The notes: generated by a model not told the origin, from the letters alone. 64,000 nt of DNA from GCA-002733465 sp039969155 (GCA_039969155.1 JBDVOJ010000075.1:11817-75816), one strand, 5' to 3'. Positions 25,640-35,984 are shown, counted from the first letter of the stretch. A program made the numbers and translations.

Positions 25640-28600
25640 ATGATTGAATCAATTATTCGATGGTCTGTAGGCAACCGCCTTTTTGTGCTGTTAGCGACAT
25701 TAATCGTGGTTGGTATGGGGCTATTTTCCCTTAAGAATACGCCGGTAGATGCACTACCTGATTTGTCTGATGTACAAGTCATTATCAAAACCACCTATCC
25801 AGGACAAGCCCCCCAGGTCGTAGAAGACCAAGTGACCTACCCTCTTACCACCGCAATGTTATCGGTTCCCGGAGCAGTTACCGTACGAGGTTACTCTTTC
25901 TTTGGTGATTCTTATGTCTACGTTATCTTCGACGAAAAAACCGATCTCTATTGGGCTAGAACGCGAGTTCTAGAATATTTAAGTCAAGTCGCCCCATCTC
26001 TGCCATCAAACGCAAGACCACAATTAGGACCGGATGCAACCGGGGTCGGATGGATATACCTCTACTCGTTGATAGACAAAACGGGTCAGCACGATCTCAG
26101 CCAACTTCGCAGCATACAAGACTGGTTTTTAAAATATGAATTACAAACGGTTCCAGGCGTATCAGAAGTATCAGCTCTGGGCGGTATGGTGAAACAATAT
26201 CAAGTGAAAGTCGATCCCGATAAACTGCGGGCTTTCGGTATACCTCTGTCTCATATTCAAATGGCAATCAAGCGCGGTAATCAAGAAATTGGCGCTTCAG
26301 TGGTTGAGATGGCAGAAGCCGAATACATGGTCAGAGCGACAGGTTACATAAAAAATGAAACTGACCTTGGCAATATTCCTCTCGGTGTTAATCAAAATGG
26401 AACACCACTCATGTTAAAGGATATTGCGGATATTGTCGTTGGGCCACAAATGCGCCGAGGAATTGCTGAGCTAAATGGCGAAGGCGAAACAGTCGGCGGC
26501 ATAGTGGTGATGCGCTTTGGTGAAAACGCGCAGAACGTCATTAACCGAGTAAAAACAAAACTGGAAGAACTAAAAAAAGGTTTACCCGATGGGGTCGAAG
26601 TGGTTCCAGTTTACGACCGAAGTGCATTAATAGAACGAGCCGTTAAAAATCTTTGGATCAAGCTACTTGAAGAGTTTGCGGTAGTCGCGCTTGTTTGCAT
26701 GATTTTTCTTTTTCATGTGCGTTCCTCCTTAGTCGCTATCGTTAGTCTTCCAGTCGGGATCTTAACAGCTTTTATCATCATGCATTGGCAAGGGTTGAAC
26801 GCTAACATTATGTCTCTTGGCGGAATAGCCATTGCAATAGGTGCAATGATTGACGGCGCCATTGTCATGATTGAAAACATGCACAAGCACATGGAACGAA
26901 CACCACTCAGCAGAGAAAATCGATGGGAAATTGTGGCAAAATCAGCGAGCGAAGTCGGACCTGCTCTATTTTTTAGTTTGTTAATTATTACGGTTAGTTT
27001 TGTTCCTGTGTTTACCCTTGAAGCACAAGAAGGAAGAATGTTTTCGCCACTCGCCTTCACTAAAACTTATGCTATGGCCGCTTCAGCAGCATTGGCTATC
27101 ACTTTAGTTCCAGTGCTTATGGGGTACTTCATCAGGGGTAAAATTATGCCTGAACATAACAATCCCGTTAACAAAGCGCTCACAGGTCTTTATCTGCCCA
27201 TATTGAAAAAAGTCCTTAACTATCCCAAGTCAACCTTACTTTTAGCTCTGGTGGTTATGGGGATGGGCTTTTGGCCTCTCAATAAAATTGGTAGTGAATT
27301 CATTCCGCCATTGGATGAAGGTGATTTGATGTATATGCCCACCACTTATCCTGGTATTTCAATCGGAAAAGCTCGGGAACTTCTGCAACAAACCGACAAA
27401 CTCATAAAGAGTGTTCCTGAAGTTAAAACGGTATTCGGTAAAGTCGGTCGGGCAGAGACCGCGACCGATCCTGCCCCTTTGACAATGATCGAATCCTTTA
27501 TTCAATTGAAACCTCAAGACCAGTGGAGGGAAGGCGTCACCACCGAATCCCTCAAAAAAGAGTTGGATAACTTGGTCAAGCTTCCAGGGGTCACTAATGC
27601 GTGGGTGATGCCGATCAAAACTCGCATCGATATGCTTGCCACAGGCATTAAAACCCCAGTTGGAATTAAGATTGCTGGGCCGCAGCTCACAGAAATTCAA
27701 GCGATTGGGCAACAGCTAGAAAAAATACTAAAAAATGTTCCCGGAACGGCCTCAGTCTATTCGGAAAGAGTGGCTGGCGGTCGATATATCAAAGTTGATA
27801 TTCAACGCGGAAAAGCCGCACGGTATGGGTTGAATATAGCAGATGTTCAACAAGTAGTCGCGACGGCAATCGGTGGTATGAACGTGACTAATACCGTTGA
27901 AGGTTTGGAGCGATACCCGATTAATATTCGATATCCGCAAGACTATAGAAATTCACCGGAACAGCTTTCTCTACTGCCTATAGTGACACCTTCTGGTCAA
28001 CGAATTGCACTCTCAGATGTTGCTAATGTTTTTGTAGAAGATGGCCCCCCGGGAATAAAGAGCGAAAATGCGCGTCTAAACGGTTGGGCTTTTATTGATA
28101 TTGAAGGAGTGGATGTTGGTAGTTATGTAGCAGACGCTCAACAAGTAGTAAATGAGCAGTTAGAACTTCCAGCAGGATATTCAATTAGTTGGTCTGGTCA
28201 ATACGAATATATGCTAAGAGCAAAAGAAAAACTCACGTATGTGGTGCCATTAACCCTTGCCATTATCATCGTATTACTGTTCATTAGTTTTAGAAATTTT
28301 GTTGAAGTAGCGATCATTATGGGCACCCTGCCTCTCGCCATGGTTGGAAGTATTTGGTTAATGTATCTAGAAGGTTTCAATTTCTCGGTAGCCGTTGGTG
28401 TTGGCTTTATTGCGTTAGCAGGAGTCGCTGTAGAGATAGGTGTAATCATGTTGGTTTATCTCAATCAATCTTATCAAACAATGTTAGACCATTTTGATAA
28501 GAGGGGAACTCAACCTAACTTAAAAGCCTTAACTGAATGTATTCTCCGCGGCGCAGGTATGCGGGTCAGACCGGTAATGATGACTGCGGCGGCCATCATC

Positions 28601-28762
28601 GTAGGGCTACTGCCGATCCTTTACGGTTCGGGAACAGGATCTGAAGTCATGAGCCGCATTGCAGCCCCCATGGTGGGTGGTATGCTCAGTGCAGTATTTT
28701 TAACTTTACTTGTTTTGCCTGCGGTCTATTTTCTCTGGCGAAGACATTTGATCAAACAATAA
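25640..28762 (+). CDS. cusA: CusA-like Cu(I)/Ag(I) RND efflux pump
   Basis: 1,040 residues of the heavy-metal RND family, an inner-membrane proton antiporter with two large periplasmic loops. Three methionines fall exactly seven residues before the E. coli copper-binding M573, M623 and M672: M566 (L-M-Y-M-P), M616 (T-M-I-E) and M665 (R-I-D-M-L). This supports Cu(I)/Ag(I) rather than Co/Zn/Cd export. The proton-relay helix has D-G-A-I-V-M-I-E-N. A strong ribosome site AGAGGAAGA precedes the ATG, 11 bases after cusB. Convergent with the next gene across 19 bases. Confidence 0.96.
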   Translation: MIESIIRWSVGNRLFVLLATLIVVGMGLFSLKNTPVDALPDLSDVQVIIKTTYPGQAPQVVEDQVTYPLTTAMLSVPGAVTVRGYSFFGDSYVYVIFDEKTDLYWARTRVLEYLSQVAPSLPSNARPQLGPDATGVGWIYLYSLIDKTGQHDLSQLRSIQDWFLKYELQTVPGVSEVSALGGMVKQYQVKVDPDKLRAFGIPLSHIQMAIKRGNQEIGASVVEMAEAEYMVRATGYIKNETDLGNIPLGVNQNGTPLMLKDIADIVVGPQMRRGIAELNGEGETVGGIVVMRFGENAQNVINRVKTKLEELKKGLPDGVEVVPVYDRSALIERAVKNLWIKLLEEFAVVALVCMIFLFHVRSSLVAIVSLPVGILTAFIIMHWQGLNANIMSLGGIAIAIGAMIDGAIVMIENMHKHMERTPLSRENRWEIVAKSASEVGPALFFSLLIITVSFVPVFTLEAQEGRMFSPLAFTKTYAMAASAALAITLVPVLMGYFIRGKIMPEHNNPVNKALTGLYLPILKKVLNYPKSTLLLALVVMGMGFWPLNKIGSEFIPPLDEGDLMYMPTTYPGISIGKARELLQQTDKLIKSVPEVKTVFGKVGRAETATDPAPLTMIESFIQLKPQDQWREGVTTESLKKELDNLVKLPGVTNAWVMPIKTRIDMLATGIKTPVGIKIAGPQLTEIQAIGQQLEKILKNVPGTASVYSERVAGGRYIKVDIQRGKAARYGLNIADVQQVVATAIGGMNVTNTVEGLERYPINIRYPQDYRNSPEQLSLLPIVTPSGQRIALSDVANVFVEDGPPGIKSENARLNGWAFIDIEGVDVGSYVADAQQVVNEQLELPAGYSISWSGQYEYMLRAKEKLTYVVPLTLAIIIVLLFISFRNFVEVAIIMGTLPLAMVGSIWLMYLEGFNFSVAVGVGFIALAGVAVEIGVIMLVYLNQSYQTMLDHFDKRGTQPNLKALTECILRGAGMRVRPVMMTAAAIIVGLLPILYGSGTGSEVMSRIAAPMVGGMLSAVFLTLLVLPAVYFLWRRHLIKQ

Positions 28763-28781
28763 AGCTCTCTTAGTAATGAAC

Positions 28782-29915
28782 TTAATAAATTAACCGTCTC
28801 GACTTACTTATAGCCAATACTTTGCCAGCTTGATCAACAGCAATCACGCGCCAATAATAAGTCTGCCCAGTTCTAAGGTGTGCCAAAGAAATAGCATTAA
28901 AAGACAGCGTTTCTTTGGTTGCTGGGACTTGAGTTCCGGTCACAGGTCTGATTAATTGCTTGCTTGAATAAGCAGTATCATTTGGCTGTTCTAAGAATAC
29001 TTCAACTTGATAAACTTTGGCATCACTAACCGCTTGCCAACTAAACTGAGTCTGGGTAGACAGTACCGCGTCTTGCGGTGGACTCCCTACCAGCAAGCTT
29101 TTTGGTTGTTCGCTAGTTTGTGGTACTACGGTATACCTCAGTATGGGCATTTCAAAATTTGGATTAGGATTATTTAGTTTAAGTCTAACAAAATAAAGCC
29201 CATTTCTAGAGCTTGGTAGAATTGGTGATTGTAATTTTATTTCAGATCCCGCTAATACAAATTGTTTGCGACTTACCATTGGGGTGTAGAATATTTGTCC
29301 TTGAGTGCTTGGCGGCGAAGCAATTTCCCAGGAATACTCAATCATCCCAGATCCTCGATAACGCAACAAAGCTTCGGCCTGCAGTTCACTTTCTGCTGAT
29401 AAACTTGTCACTCGTTTACCATTACTAAATTGCATTTGTACTCGATCAATTTGGATTTGACCTGCACTCGATGCCCCCGCTAAATCGATTAACAGCACAG
29501 ATGTGGCGGTAGTCGCATCTGGCGTGTCAGTAAAAGTTCTTAAAAATAAAACTTGGCTAAATCCGAGTTGCTGAGCTCTTCGAGCCACTGTTTGCGGAAT
29601 GACTAATGACTCTCTGATATTTAAAGTCGCTCCTTGTCCTTCATTTAGTGTTCGGTTTTGAGTTAACAGATTGCTAGACATTCCCAGTTGAGTTTCACGA
29701 TTTGGAGCAAAGAACGTTCCATTCATAGAGCGTACGGTTAGCAGCCCACTATTTCTAGCCTCTACTGATATTCTCCAATCTATTTGAATTTGTGTCGAGT
29801 TAATCAGACTCGCCTGATTATTATTTGTATTAGCAGTGACAGAGATTATTCTCGCTTGAAGCGGAAAACTCGCCAATAGAAATATTAATATCACTAACCG
29901 AATTTGATTGCTCAT
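28782..29915 (-). CDS. Secreted protein with C-terminal Fn3-like domain, unknown
   Basis: 377 residues with a signal peptide ending L-Q-A. The first 270 residues have no motif I recognise. The last 100 form a fibronectin-III-like domain (F-S-W-Q-A-V-S-D-A-K-V-Y-Q-V-E, then T-Y-Y-W-R-V-I-A-V-D). No catalytic residues were seen. It overlaps the upstream gene by four bases (ATGA), so the pair is probably made together and may work as one cell-surface system. Confidence 0.6.
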   Translation of the reverse strand: MSNQIRLVILIFLLASFPLQARIISVTANTNNNQASLINSTQIQIDWRISVEARNSGLLTVRSMNGTFFAPNRETQLGMSSNLLTQNRTLNEGQGATLNIRESLVIPQTVARRAQQLGFSQVLFLRTFTDTPDATTATSVLLIDLAGASSAGQIQIDRVQMQFSNGKRVTSLSAESELQAEALLRYRGSGMIEYSWEIASPPSTQGQIFYTPMVSRKQFVLAGSEIKLQSPILPSSRNGLYFVRLKLNNPNPNFEMPILRYTVVPQTSEQPKSLLVGSPPQDAVLSTQTQFSWQAVSDAKVYQVEVFLEQPNDTAYSSKQLIRPVTGTQVPATKETLSFNAISLAHLRTGQTYYWRVIAVDQAGKVLAISKSRRLIY

Positions 29916-31927
29916 TCTGAATTTCCTAGTCGCGATGGGAGAGTAGCGGTGATAGTCAAAAACGTTTGATGAGATTCTAATGAATTAAGAGTCATTAGCT
30001 TATCATCAAAATCGTTATAAGCGCTGCTTAGGCTGAGATCTATACCAAATTGATTAACGGCTTGTTCGCGTATTTTCCAGTTTAATACAAAATTAATCGA
30101 AGTATTATTACCATTGATTAATAGATCAGAAGTTTCATTTTGATTAATGGAATAGTCAAATGACAAATCTAATTCATTTGGAATAATTGAGACATAAGTT
30201 TGTAGGGCATAGTTTATCGATTTAGAACTCACTTGAGTGATTAGATCGTCTATTTCATCTATACCGATACTCGCGGAAACACTCGCGGTTTCATCAAAGA
30301 CTAAGTTTGAGAATAGGCTAACACCAAGCGTATTACTGTCATTTTGCAAACCTGTACGATCAATAAAATCAGTGTTGGATAAATTGATACCCCAGCTGTT
30401 TACTTCGTACGCAAAATTGCTACTTACTTGCCAGCTAAAGACTTCGTTTCCGACGCTAATCGGAGTGTTTTCCGGGGTACGAATTTCGGATTGATCTTGT
30501 TCGGCAATTGCTAGGGTAAAGCTAGGTGAGCCCACCCAGCTTGTTGTGTCTTCTAGTGTCGGCGACCAACTTAAAGACAAGCTATTTAGTGTCGTTTCAA
30601 TAGTAGGTAATACCATTATTGACTCTACATTATCTTGATGGGTCTCTGTAGAAAACTGCAATGCAGTACTCTCAGATTGTACAGCAGCGTTAATTTGAAA
30701 TAAGTCTTTGTCAGTGGCAAGACCTTGATTGGCTATCGATTGAAAAAAAGTACCCACTCGTTGTTTCAATCCACCAACACTCCAGGCAATTTCAGAGCCA
30801 GTAACATCCGACTCAATGACATCTGAATAACTCAGCAAAATTTTATGTGCGTCATCTTCTTCAGCTTCAATGCCATCGGTTCTGTCGAGATCAAATTCAG
30901 AACGCGCATACTCCGCGACAAAATGTAGCTTGTCTTCTAATAATAAGCTTTCACTTGTTATCGACCAAGATTGACTCTCGCTGCCGCCACCACCGACAAA
31001 TGCTTGAGCAACATATTCATCTTCAATATTAATTTGTCCATCGATCCAAGTTCCAGAAAGGGTCCACAAGGTGGGTTGTTCTTTAACAGGTGACGTTTCA
31101 AAATACATACCATCGACTCGTTGACGGCGATCGCTAATCCCCATTCCGCCACCGAATCCAAAGATCTCATTACTAGAAAGCGAAAAGCCAGAAACCTTCG
31201 ATTCTATCGACGACATATTACCTACGACACTCACCCCTCTGCGAGAGAAATTGTCCATTATAAAGCTGCCATTGCCTACGACTTGATGGCCGATATGCGC
31301 CTCCGCATACTGATTGGAAACGGAAACCAGGAATTCACCATTATCGATTGTGCGCTCGCTAAACCGATTCTCTTCGATACTATCGTAATAAAGGTCAAAT
31401 GCCCCTTCGAGCTGCCAACGATTACTTAGATGTGAAAAACTTACTTGGCTATTCGCTTGACCATGAAAACGATTGGGGGCTGGGTCGCCGATATTCTTTT
31501 CGGCAATTCTTTGACTTGCGATAAACTGTGAATCAATTGCGAGGCTACTTTCGGAAATTTCACTATATCGAACTTCAAAAATCCATTCCGCAATTACTTC
31601 GCCAGATTGTATATCGGTTGCTGAAAGTTGATGTTTTCCAACGTCTAATTGAATGGTAGGCTGGTAGCTTAAACTACCTTCAGATAGTTCGACCAATTCC
31701 GTAATATTGATTTGATCAAGCTCAAGAATAATATTTTCAAAAGAGTATGAACTAAGACTCTCGGGAAGTGAGACCTCAATCATTTCGCCTGACTCTATGA
31801 CTAATGGAGTCGAGTCATCCGCGTGGGCTTGTTGGTCCACCGAATTGCCATCATTCGCTATTGTTTTGGTATGGCACAATGCGAAGATAGCGACTGTTAT
31901 AAATGCAAAAAATCTTGGACGCGCCAC
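29912..31927 (-). CDS. Large predicted outer-membrane barrel protein, unknown
   Basis: 671 residues from GTG 31927, which has a run of six G followed by A-G-T-C just upstream. The signal peptide ends near K-T-I-A. A beta-sandwich-like N-terminal part (about 40-130) precedes a long stretch of alternating strands rich in S, T, N and aromatic residues, as in 20-plus-strand barrels. The sequence lacks TonB box, plug and other named motifs. It is the first gene of a two-gene unit with the Fn3-like secreted protein. I infer a surface complex, with no evidence for substrate. Confidence 0.55.
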   Translation of the reverse strand: MARPRFFAFITVAIFALCHTKTIANDGNSVDQQAHADDSTPLVIESGEMIEVSLPESLSSYSFENIILELDQINITELVELSEGSLSYQPTIQLDVGKHQLSATDIQSGEVIAEWIFEVRYSEISESSLAIDSQFIASQRIAEKNIGDPAPNRFHGQANSQVSFSHLSNRWQLEGAFDLYYDSIEENRFSERTIDNGEFLVSVSNQYAEAHIGHQVVGNGSFIMDNFSRRGVSVVGNMSSIESKVSGFSLSSNEIFGFGGGMGISDRRQRVDGMYFETSPVKEQPTLWTLSGTWIDGQINIEDEYVAQAFVGGGGSESQSWSITSESLLLEDKLHFVAEYARSEFDLDRTDGIEAEEDDAHKILLSYSDVIESDVTGSEIAWSVGGLKQRVGTFFQSIANQGLATDKDLFQINAAVQSESTALQFSTETHQDNVESIMVLPTIETTLNSLSLSWSPTLEDTTSWVGSPSFTLAIAEQDQSEIRTPENTPISVGNEVFSWQVSSNFAYEVNSWGINLSNTDFIDRTGLQNDSNTLGVSLFSNLVFDETASVSASIGIDEIDDLITQVSSKSINYALQTYVSIIPNELDLSFDYSINQNETSDLLINGNNTSINFVLNWKIREQAVNQFGIDLSLSSAYNDFDDKLMTLNSLESHQTFLTITATLPSRLGNSE

Positions 31928-32152
31928 GACTCCCCCCTCATTAAACAGTTACGCCAATCTTAATTCTTAATTAATATTAGATTATGCTCGATTCACACCG
32001 ATGTGTGCTTCGATACTTAAGTTGATAACGACCCTTTCCCCACAACACTCAAGTTAGTAACTCTACTGAGTTTAAAGAATCATTCCTTAACATAAGCTTA
32101 ATCATCAATAATGTAATAAATACTCTAGCACGTTTCGCCTCGTATGACGAAA

Positions 32153-33184
32153 TTAGACCTTGTTTGCTTTCTCAACTGAAATGCCATCACCAAGCTCTAT
32201 CTTTAGGTTTCGTTCTAACACTAGCTGGCAAGATAAGCGATATCCTTGAGCTAACTCTTTATCCGTAAGAGCTTCATGCTCAGACAGCTCTTTTCGATCT
32301 TGGTCTGTCAGATTAACAATTCTCACACGACACGTTCCGCAGATTCCTCCTCCACCGCAATCGGAATCTATTGGGATTTGTCGCTCAAATAGGGTATCCA
32401 ACAAAGTGGTATCTTTAGTCACTTTAAGTTTTAAAAGCTGCCCGCGCTGATCTTGAATGGTTAACTTGACGGATCGGTGATCCACAAATCGATGTAGTAG
32501 TTGAGTAAAATCAGCCAGTGAAAAACTAGAACTGATCAACAGCATTCCTGACAAACTGAAAAGCACTAATAGACTTGCGAAGAATATAATTAAACTGTTA
32601 TTAAAATTACCTCGCTCTGTAAAATCCATAAAGTGCAGCATCATAAAAAAGTCGAACACCCGCCAGTTGTCTGTTCGCACTCCTTGAAACTCGCCAGTTA
32701 TGGCCGAAAAGTATAGAGTGGAACTAGTTTCATCGTTGTAAATAAGCCGCCAAACCGGAAGCTCCATTCCTCTATTCTCATCATTTCGACTTGAAACCTT
32801 AGTTAAAGCAATTAACTCTCCTCCTCCAGCATAACTCTCTGTGGCAATTTTTTTTATCAACGACTCGCTTATCACTGTTTCTTGAAAGGTTGTGGCATCA
32901 ACCAATTTTACTTGGTCTTTCATGGATAATTTGAAAGCGGATCGATGATGAACTCGAATCAAGCTCACTGTTGAGGCTTCGGGAAAAAGCGTTAGAACTT
33001 GAGAAAAATCAGCCGACTGAGATAGTGAGTCTTTTTGCTGATTTTTAAATATAAAATTTCCTTTCACTTCTTTATGATTGATTAAGCTAAAAACTAATCC
33101 GCTCACAACCCACACAAGTAGTTGAGCGCCAACTATCACTGCAATCCATTTATGTAGTTTTTTTAGTATTGAGAAGAGGTTCAT
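32153..33184 (-). CDS. PepSY membrane protein fused to a 2Fe-2S ferredoxin
   Basis: 343 residues. An N-terminal membrane helix with K-L-H-K-W leads to a PepSY-containing periplasmic domain. A second pair of helices has an L-H-F-M-D-F motif, and a C-terminal ferredoxin domain follows. Its cysteines are C276, C282, C285 and C319, spaced C-x5-C-x2-C as in NqrF. The matching histidines in the two helix regions could bind heme. PepSY_TM proteins include reductases for ferric siderophores. Here electrons could pass from the cytoplasmic 2Fe-2S centre across the membrane. It overlaps the upstream PepSY gene by ATGA. Confidence 0.78.
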   Translation of the reverse strand: MNLFSILKKLHKWIAVIVGAQLLVWVVSGLVFSLINHKEVKGNFIFKNQQKDSLSQSADFSQVLTLFPEASTVSLIRVHHRSAFKLSMKDQVKLVDATTFQETVISESLIKKIATESYAGGGELIALTKVSSRNDENRGMELPVWRLIYNDETSSTLYFSAITGEFQGVRTDNWRVFDFFMMLHFMDFTERGNFNNSLIIFFASLLVLFSLSGMLLISSSFSLADFTQLLHRFVDHRSVKLTIQDQRGQLLKLKVTKDTTLLDTLFERQIPIDSDCGGGGICGTCRVRIVNLTDQDRKELSEHEALTDKELAQGYRLSCQLVLERNLKIELGDGISVEKANKV

Positions 33185-33879
33185 TTAGCAGCCACTCCTC
33201 GCAGTCTGTAGAACAGCAACCATGTACCAAAGATGGCCAGCAATAAACTAGATATACTGAAAAAGCGAAATAAGTAGCCTCGGTGTCCGTTGCTTCCCAT
33301 ATAATCCATAATGTGTAGGATCCAGAATACGTCGAATACCCGCCACAAATCACTGCGTTTAGATACTAGGCGGCCGCTAGAGTGATGAAAATACAGAGTC
33401 GAGCGATAGACATCATCGTATTGAACCTGCCATACCGGCATTTTACTTCCACCGATTTCACCAGGATACTCTGCCAGCTTTCGAATAGTCTTAACTGCCG
33501 CATCACCGGCATATATGGCTGCTGCGTTTTGCTCTATTTGTGGTTTGTTCAGATCTTCTTTTAGTTGACCCGTCAAGGCGTCAACGACCACAGGTTTTTG
33601 TCGACCAGCAGTAATTTCATAGACAGGTGCGCCAAAATAACTTGTTAATTTGATTGACTGTACAGGGGCCAATGATTCTAGAAGCTCATTGGTGATTGGT
33701 TTTATAAGCGTTCGGTCGAACTTGGGTTCGGTATATTCGCTAACGAGATGATTGCCATGAATAATATTTAGGTCAATTACTGTCATGTATAAGCCACTAA
33801 CGGCCCAAATAGATACCTGAATACCGGCTGCTAAAGCCAACCACTTATGTGCGCGGCGAACCCATACCACTTTTTTCAT
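33181..33879 (-). CDS. PepSY-associated membrane protein, partner of the ferredoxin fusion
   Basis: 232 residues from ATG 33879, chosen because AAGGG lies eight bases upstream; the frame also runs to 33921 without a good site. It has a membrane helix with R-A-H-K-W, a PepSY domain, then helices with L-H-I-M-D-Y. The layout mirrors the partner protein minus its ferredoxin domain. The conserved W-R-V-F-D-x-F-W/M motif is shared by both, pointing to an old duplication. The pair probably forms a transmembrane electron-transfer unit. Confidence 0.78.
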   Translation of the reverse strand: MKKVVWVRRAHKWLALAAGIQVSIWAVSGLYMTVIDLNIIHGNHLVSEYTEPKFDRTLIKPITNELLESLAPVQSIKLTSYFGAPVYEITAGRQKPVVVDALTGQLKEDLNKPQIEQNAAAIYAGDAAVKTIRKLAEYPGEIGGSKMPVWQVQYDDVYRSTLYFHHSSGRLVSKRSDLWRVFDVFWILHIMDYMGSNGHRGYLFRFFSISSLLLAIFGTWLLFYRLRGVAAK

Positions 33880-34081
33880 TATTATATCCCTTAGAAATTG
33901 AAGCGTATTTAGCTTCAACAATTCGATTCTAACCGAAAATGGGCGACCATGAAATGCTCAACAATTCTCCAGCTATTCGCTCAGTTTGCACTACAAGTGT
34001 TTGACGACTCAGATACTCCCAATAAATATCCCAAAAAGTACTAAGACTTTAGTTTGATACTGACGTCTCAGCATCAGTTTG

Positions 34082-34090
34082 TGCTAAAAT
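34082..34090 (+). promoter_or_regulatory. Possible extended -10 element of mdh
   Basis: TGCTAAAAT fits an extended -10 (TGn then TAAAAT), 63 bases before the mdh ATG. The -35 region is weak. This is a motif read, not a mapped start site. Confidence 0.3.
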
Positions 34091-34152
34091 TCGTCGCAAC
34101 TAGCTATTCTTAGTTTTTAGACACGTTCATATTTAATATTGAGGATAAAACC

Positions 34153-35130
34153 ATGAAACAACCTGTTCGCGTAACAGTCACTGGCGCCGCCGGACAAATC
34201 TGCTATTCACTCCTTTTTCGTATCGCATCTGGCGAAATGTTAGGTAACGACCAACCCGTTATTCTGCAGTTATTGGAAATCACGCCAGCGCTTAAAGTTC
34301 TAGAAGCAGTAAAAATGGAGCTTAACGACTGTGCTTTTCCGTTACTACACGACGTAATTTGCACTGATGACGCTAAAGTTGCTTTCACCGGTTCAGACTA
34401 TGGTTTAATGGTTGGCGCTAAGCCTCGCGGGCCAGGTATGGAAAGAGCCGATCTGTTGAAAGACAACGGTAAGATCTTCAGCACTTTGGGCAAAGTTATC
34501 AACGAAGTGGCAAATCCAGAAATGAAAATCTGTGTTGTAGGTAATCCTGCAAATACTAATGCTTATATCCTGATGAAAAATGCACCAAACCTAAACCCGC
34601 GTAATATCAGCGCATTAATGCGATTAGATCACAACCGAGCGATTTACCAATTAGCAGAAAAAGCTGACAAACCAATGAATACGGTCAAGAAAATGACAAT
34701 TTGGGGTAATCACTCGACGACTCAAGTTCCAGATATTACTCACACCACTATTGGCGGTGAAACAGCTCCTAGCTTGGTCGACTCAACCTGGGCTAATGAA
34801 GAATTCATTCCTAAAGTAGCTAAGCGTGGTGCAGAAGTAATTGCAGCTCGTGGTTCATCTTCTGCAGCTTCGGCAGCAAACGGTGTTATCGACCATATGA
34901 AATCTTGGGTACTCGGTACGGAAGAAGGTGATTGGATTTCAATGGCGGTTTGTTCAGACGGTTCTTACGGCATAGAAAAAGGTTTGATCTACTCTTACCC
35001 TATTACTTGTAAAGACGGCGATTGGACTATTGTTCAAGGGCTTGAAAACAGTGACTTTATTACAGATAAAATGAAAGCCTCTGAAAAAGAACTTCAAGAT
35101 GAAGCTGAGACTTGTTCAGACTTGTTCTAG
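34153..35130 (+). CDS. mdh: Malate dehydrogenase
   Basis: 325 residues that interconvert malate and oxaloacetate with NAD in the TCA cycle. The N-terminal nucleotide site is V-T-G-A-A-G-Q-I. Substrate arginines are in A-K-P-R and M-E-R, with the catalytic D-H pair in R-L-D-H-N-R and G-N-H-S. The K-P-R-G-P-G-M-E-R loop and overall length mark it as the cytosolic-type MDH group rather than the shorter E. coli form. GAGGA lies nine bases before the ATG. A strong terminator follows, so it is monocistronic. Confidence 0.96.
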   Translation: MKQPVRVTVTGAAGQICYSLLFRIASGEMLGNDQPVILQLLEITPALKVLEAVKMELNDCAFPLLHDVICTDDAKVAFTGSDYGLMVGAKPRGPGMERADLLKDNGKIFSTLGKVINEVANPEMKICVVGNPANTNAYILMKNAPNLNPRNISALMRLDHNRAIYQLAEKADKPMNTVKKMTIWGNHSTTQVPDITHTTIGGETAPSLVDSTWANEEFIPKVAKRGAEVIAARGSSSAASAANGVIDHMKSWVLGTEEGDWISMAVCSDGSYGIEKGLIYSYPITCKDGDWTIVQGLENSDFITDKMKASEKELQDEAETCSDLF

Positions 35131-35152
35131 AAAATAAAATAATCTAGAAATC

Positions 35153-35180
35153 AAAACGGGGCTTCTTAGCCCCGTTTTTT
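35153..35180 (+). terminator. Rho-independent terminator of mdh
   Basis: AACGGGGCT (35155-35163) pairs with AGCCCCGTT (35168-35176) around a TCTT loop and is followed by a T-run. Confidence 0.92.
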
Positions 35181-35207
35181 ATTGCAGAGCGTAAATCGGG
35201 TAGAAAA

Positions 35208-35984
35208 CTATTCAAGGTTTACCGATAAACCAATTGTTTTTCTAGACTGATAAATTTTAAATTCGCCACCACTATCAAATGCCGGGTCAATGACCCCCCT
35301 ACCTTCTCGCTCTAACTTCAAGTTCAGATCGCAGAGCGCCGAAGTATTCAATCCGTTAGTGCCGTTGGCAAATAAATTATTACTAGAAATATCAAACTCG
35401 TACTGCCCATCATCATCGATATCAAACGAAGTTGCACTGGTCGTTCTATTTCCTTCTGTGTTAGTACAAGTGACACTCGAATATAGATGAATGCCTTGCC
35501 CATTTCGACTCGAAGACCAAGTCAATAATACGTTTTCGGATAACCCAAATTGAGTATTAGCGAGTGGGCTTGTGATGTCGAAAGAAGTAGGAAGTCTAGC
35601 AGTAGAATCGACAATATTTTCACCATTGCTGCGATAGAACCTAACAGTAAACAATGTATCCGATTCCACAATATCCATATAGGCCTGATAGTCGATATCA
35701 AAAATATCCGTATCTTCGTCGAGCCGTTTTATAACTCCCCCAGCCTCAACTTCGAGGTATTCACCATCAGATAACTCAACGTTGGTTCCAAACTCACCGC
35801 CAACATTCAACTCCACAACCACTCTGCTTCGCTGATCCTCTCGAGCATCAACTTCCATTTTAGCCCAAATGCCGGAGGTTTGGATATCTTCCGAATCGAC
35901 GGATTCAGAATTACATCCCATTAGAAAGAGCAAACTCAAACTAAAGCCTGTTAACAATGCATACTTTAATTTAATTGAAATCAT
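35208..35984 (-). CDS. Predicted lipoprotein, unknown
   Basis: 258 residues with a signal peptide and lipobox L-F-L-M-G-C, so it is probably a membrane-anchored lipoprotein with the residue after C set by Lol sorting (N-S follows). The mature part is acidic and looks beta-rich, with two bacterial Ig-like stretches (one begins F-D-I-T-S-P-L-A-N-T). Two further cysteines flank the second stretch and could form a disulfide. No family is recognised. AGAGGC precedes the start ATG. Confidence 0.65.
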   Translation of the reverse strand: MISIKLKYALLTGFSLSLLFLMGCNSESVDSEDIQTSGIWAKMEVDAREDQRSRVVVELNVGGEFGTNVELSDGEYLEVEAGGVIKRLDEDTDIFDIDYQAYMDIVESDTLFTVRFYRSNGENIVDSTARLPTSFDITSPLANTQFGLSENVLLTWSSSRNGQGIHLYSSVTCTNTEGNRTTSATSFDIDDDGQYEFDISSNNLFANGTNGLNTSALCDLNLKLEREGRGVIDPAFDSGGEFKIYQSRKTIGLSVNLE

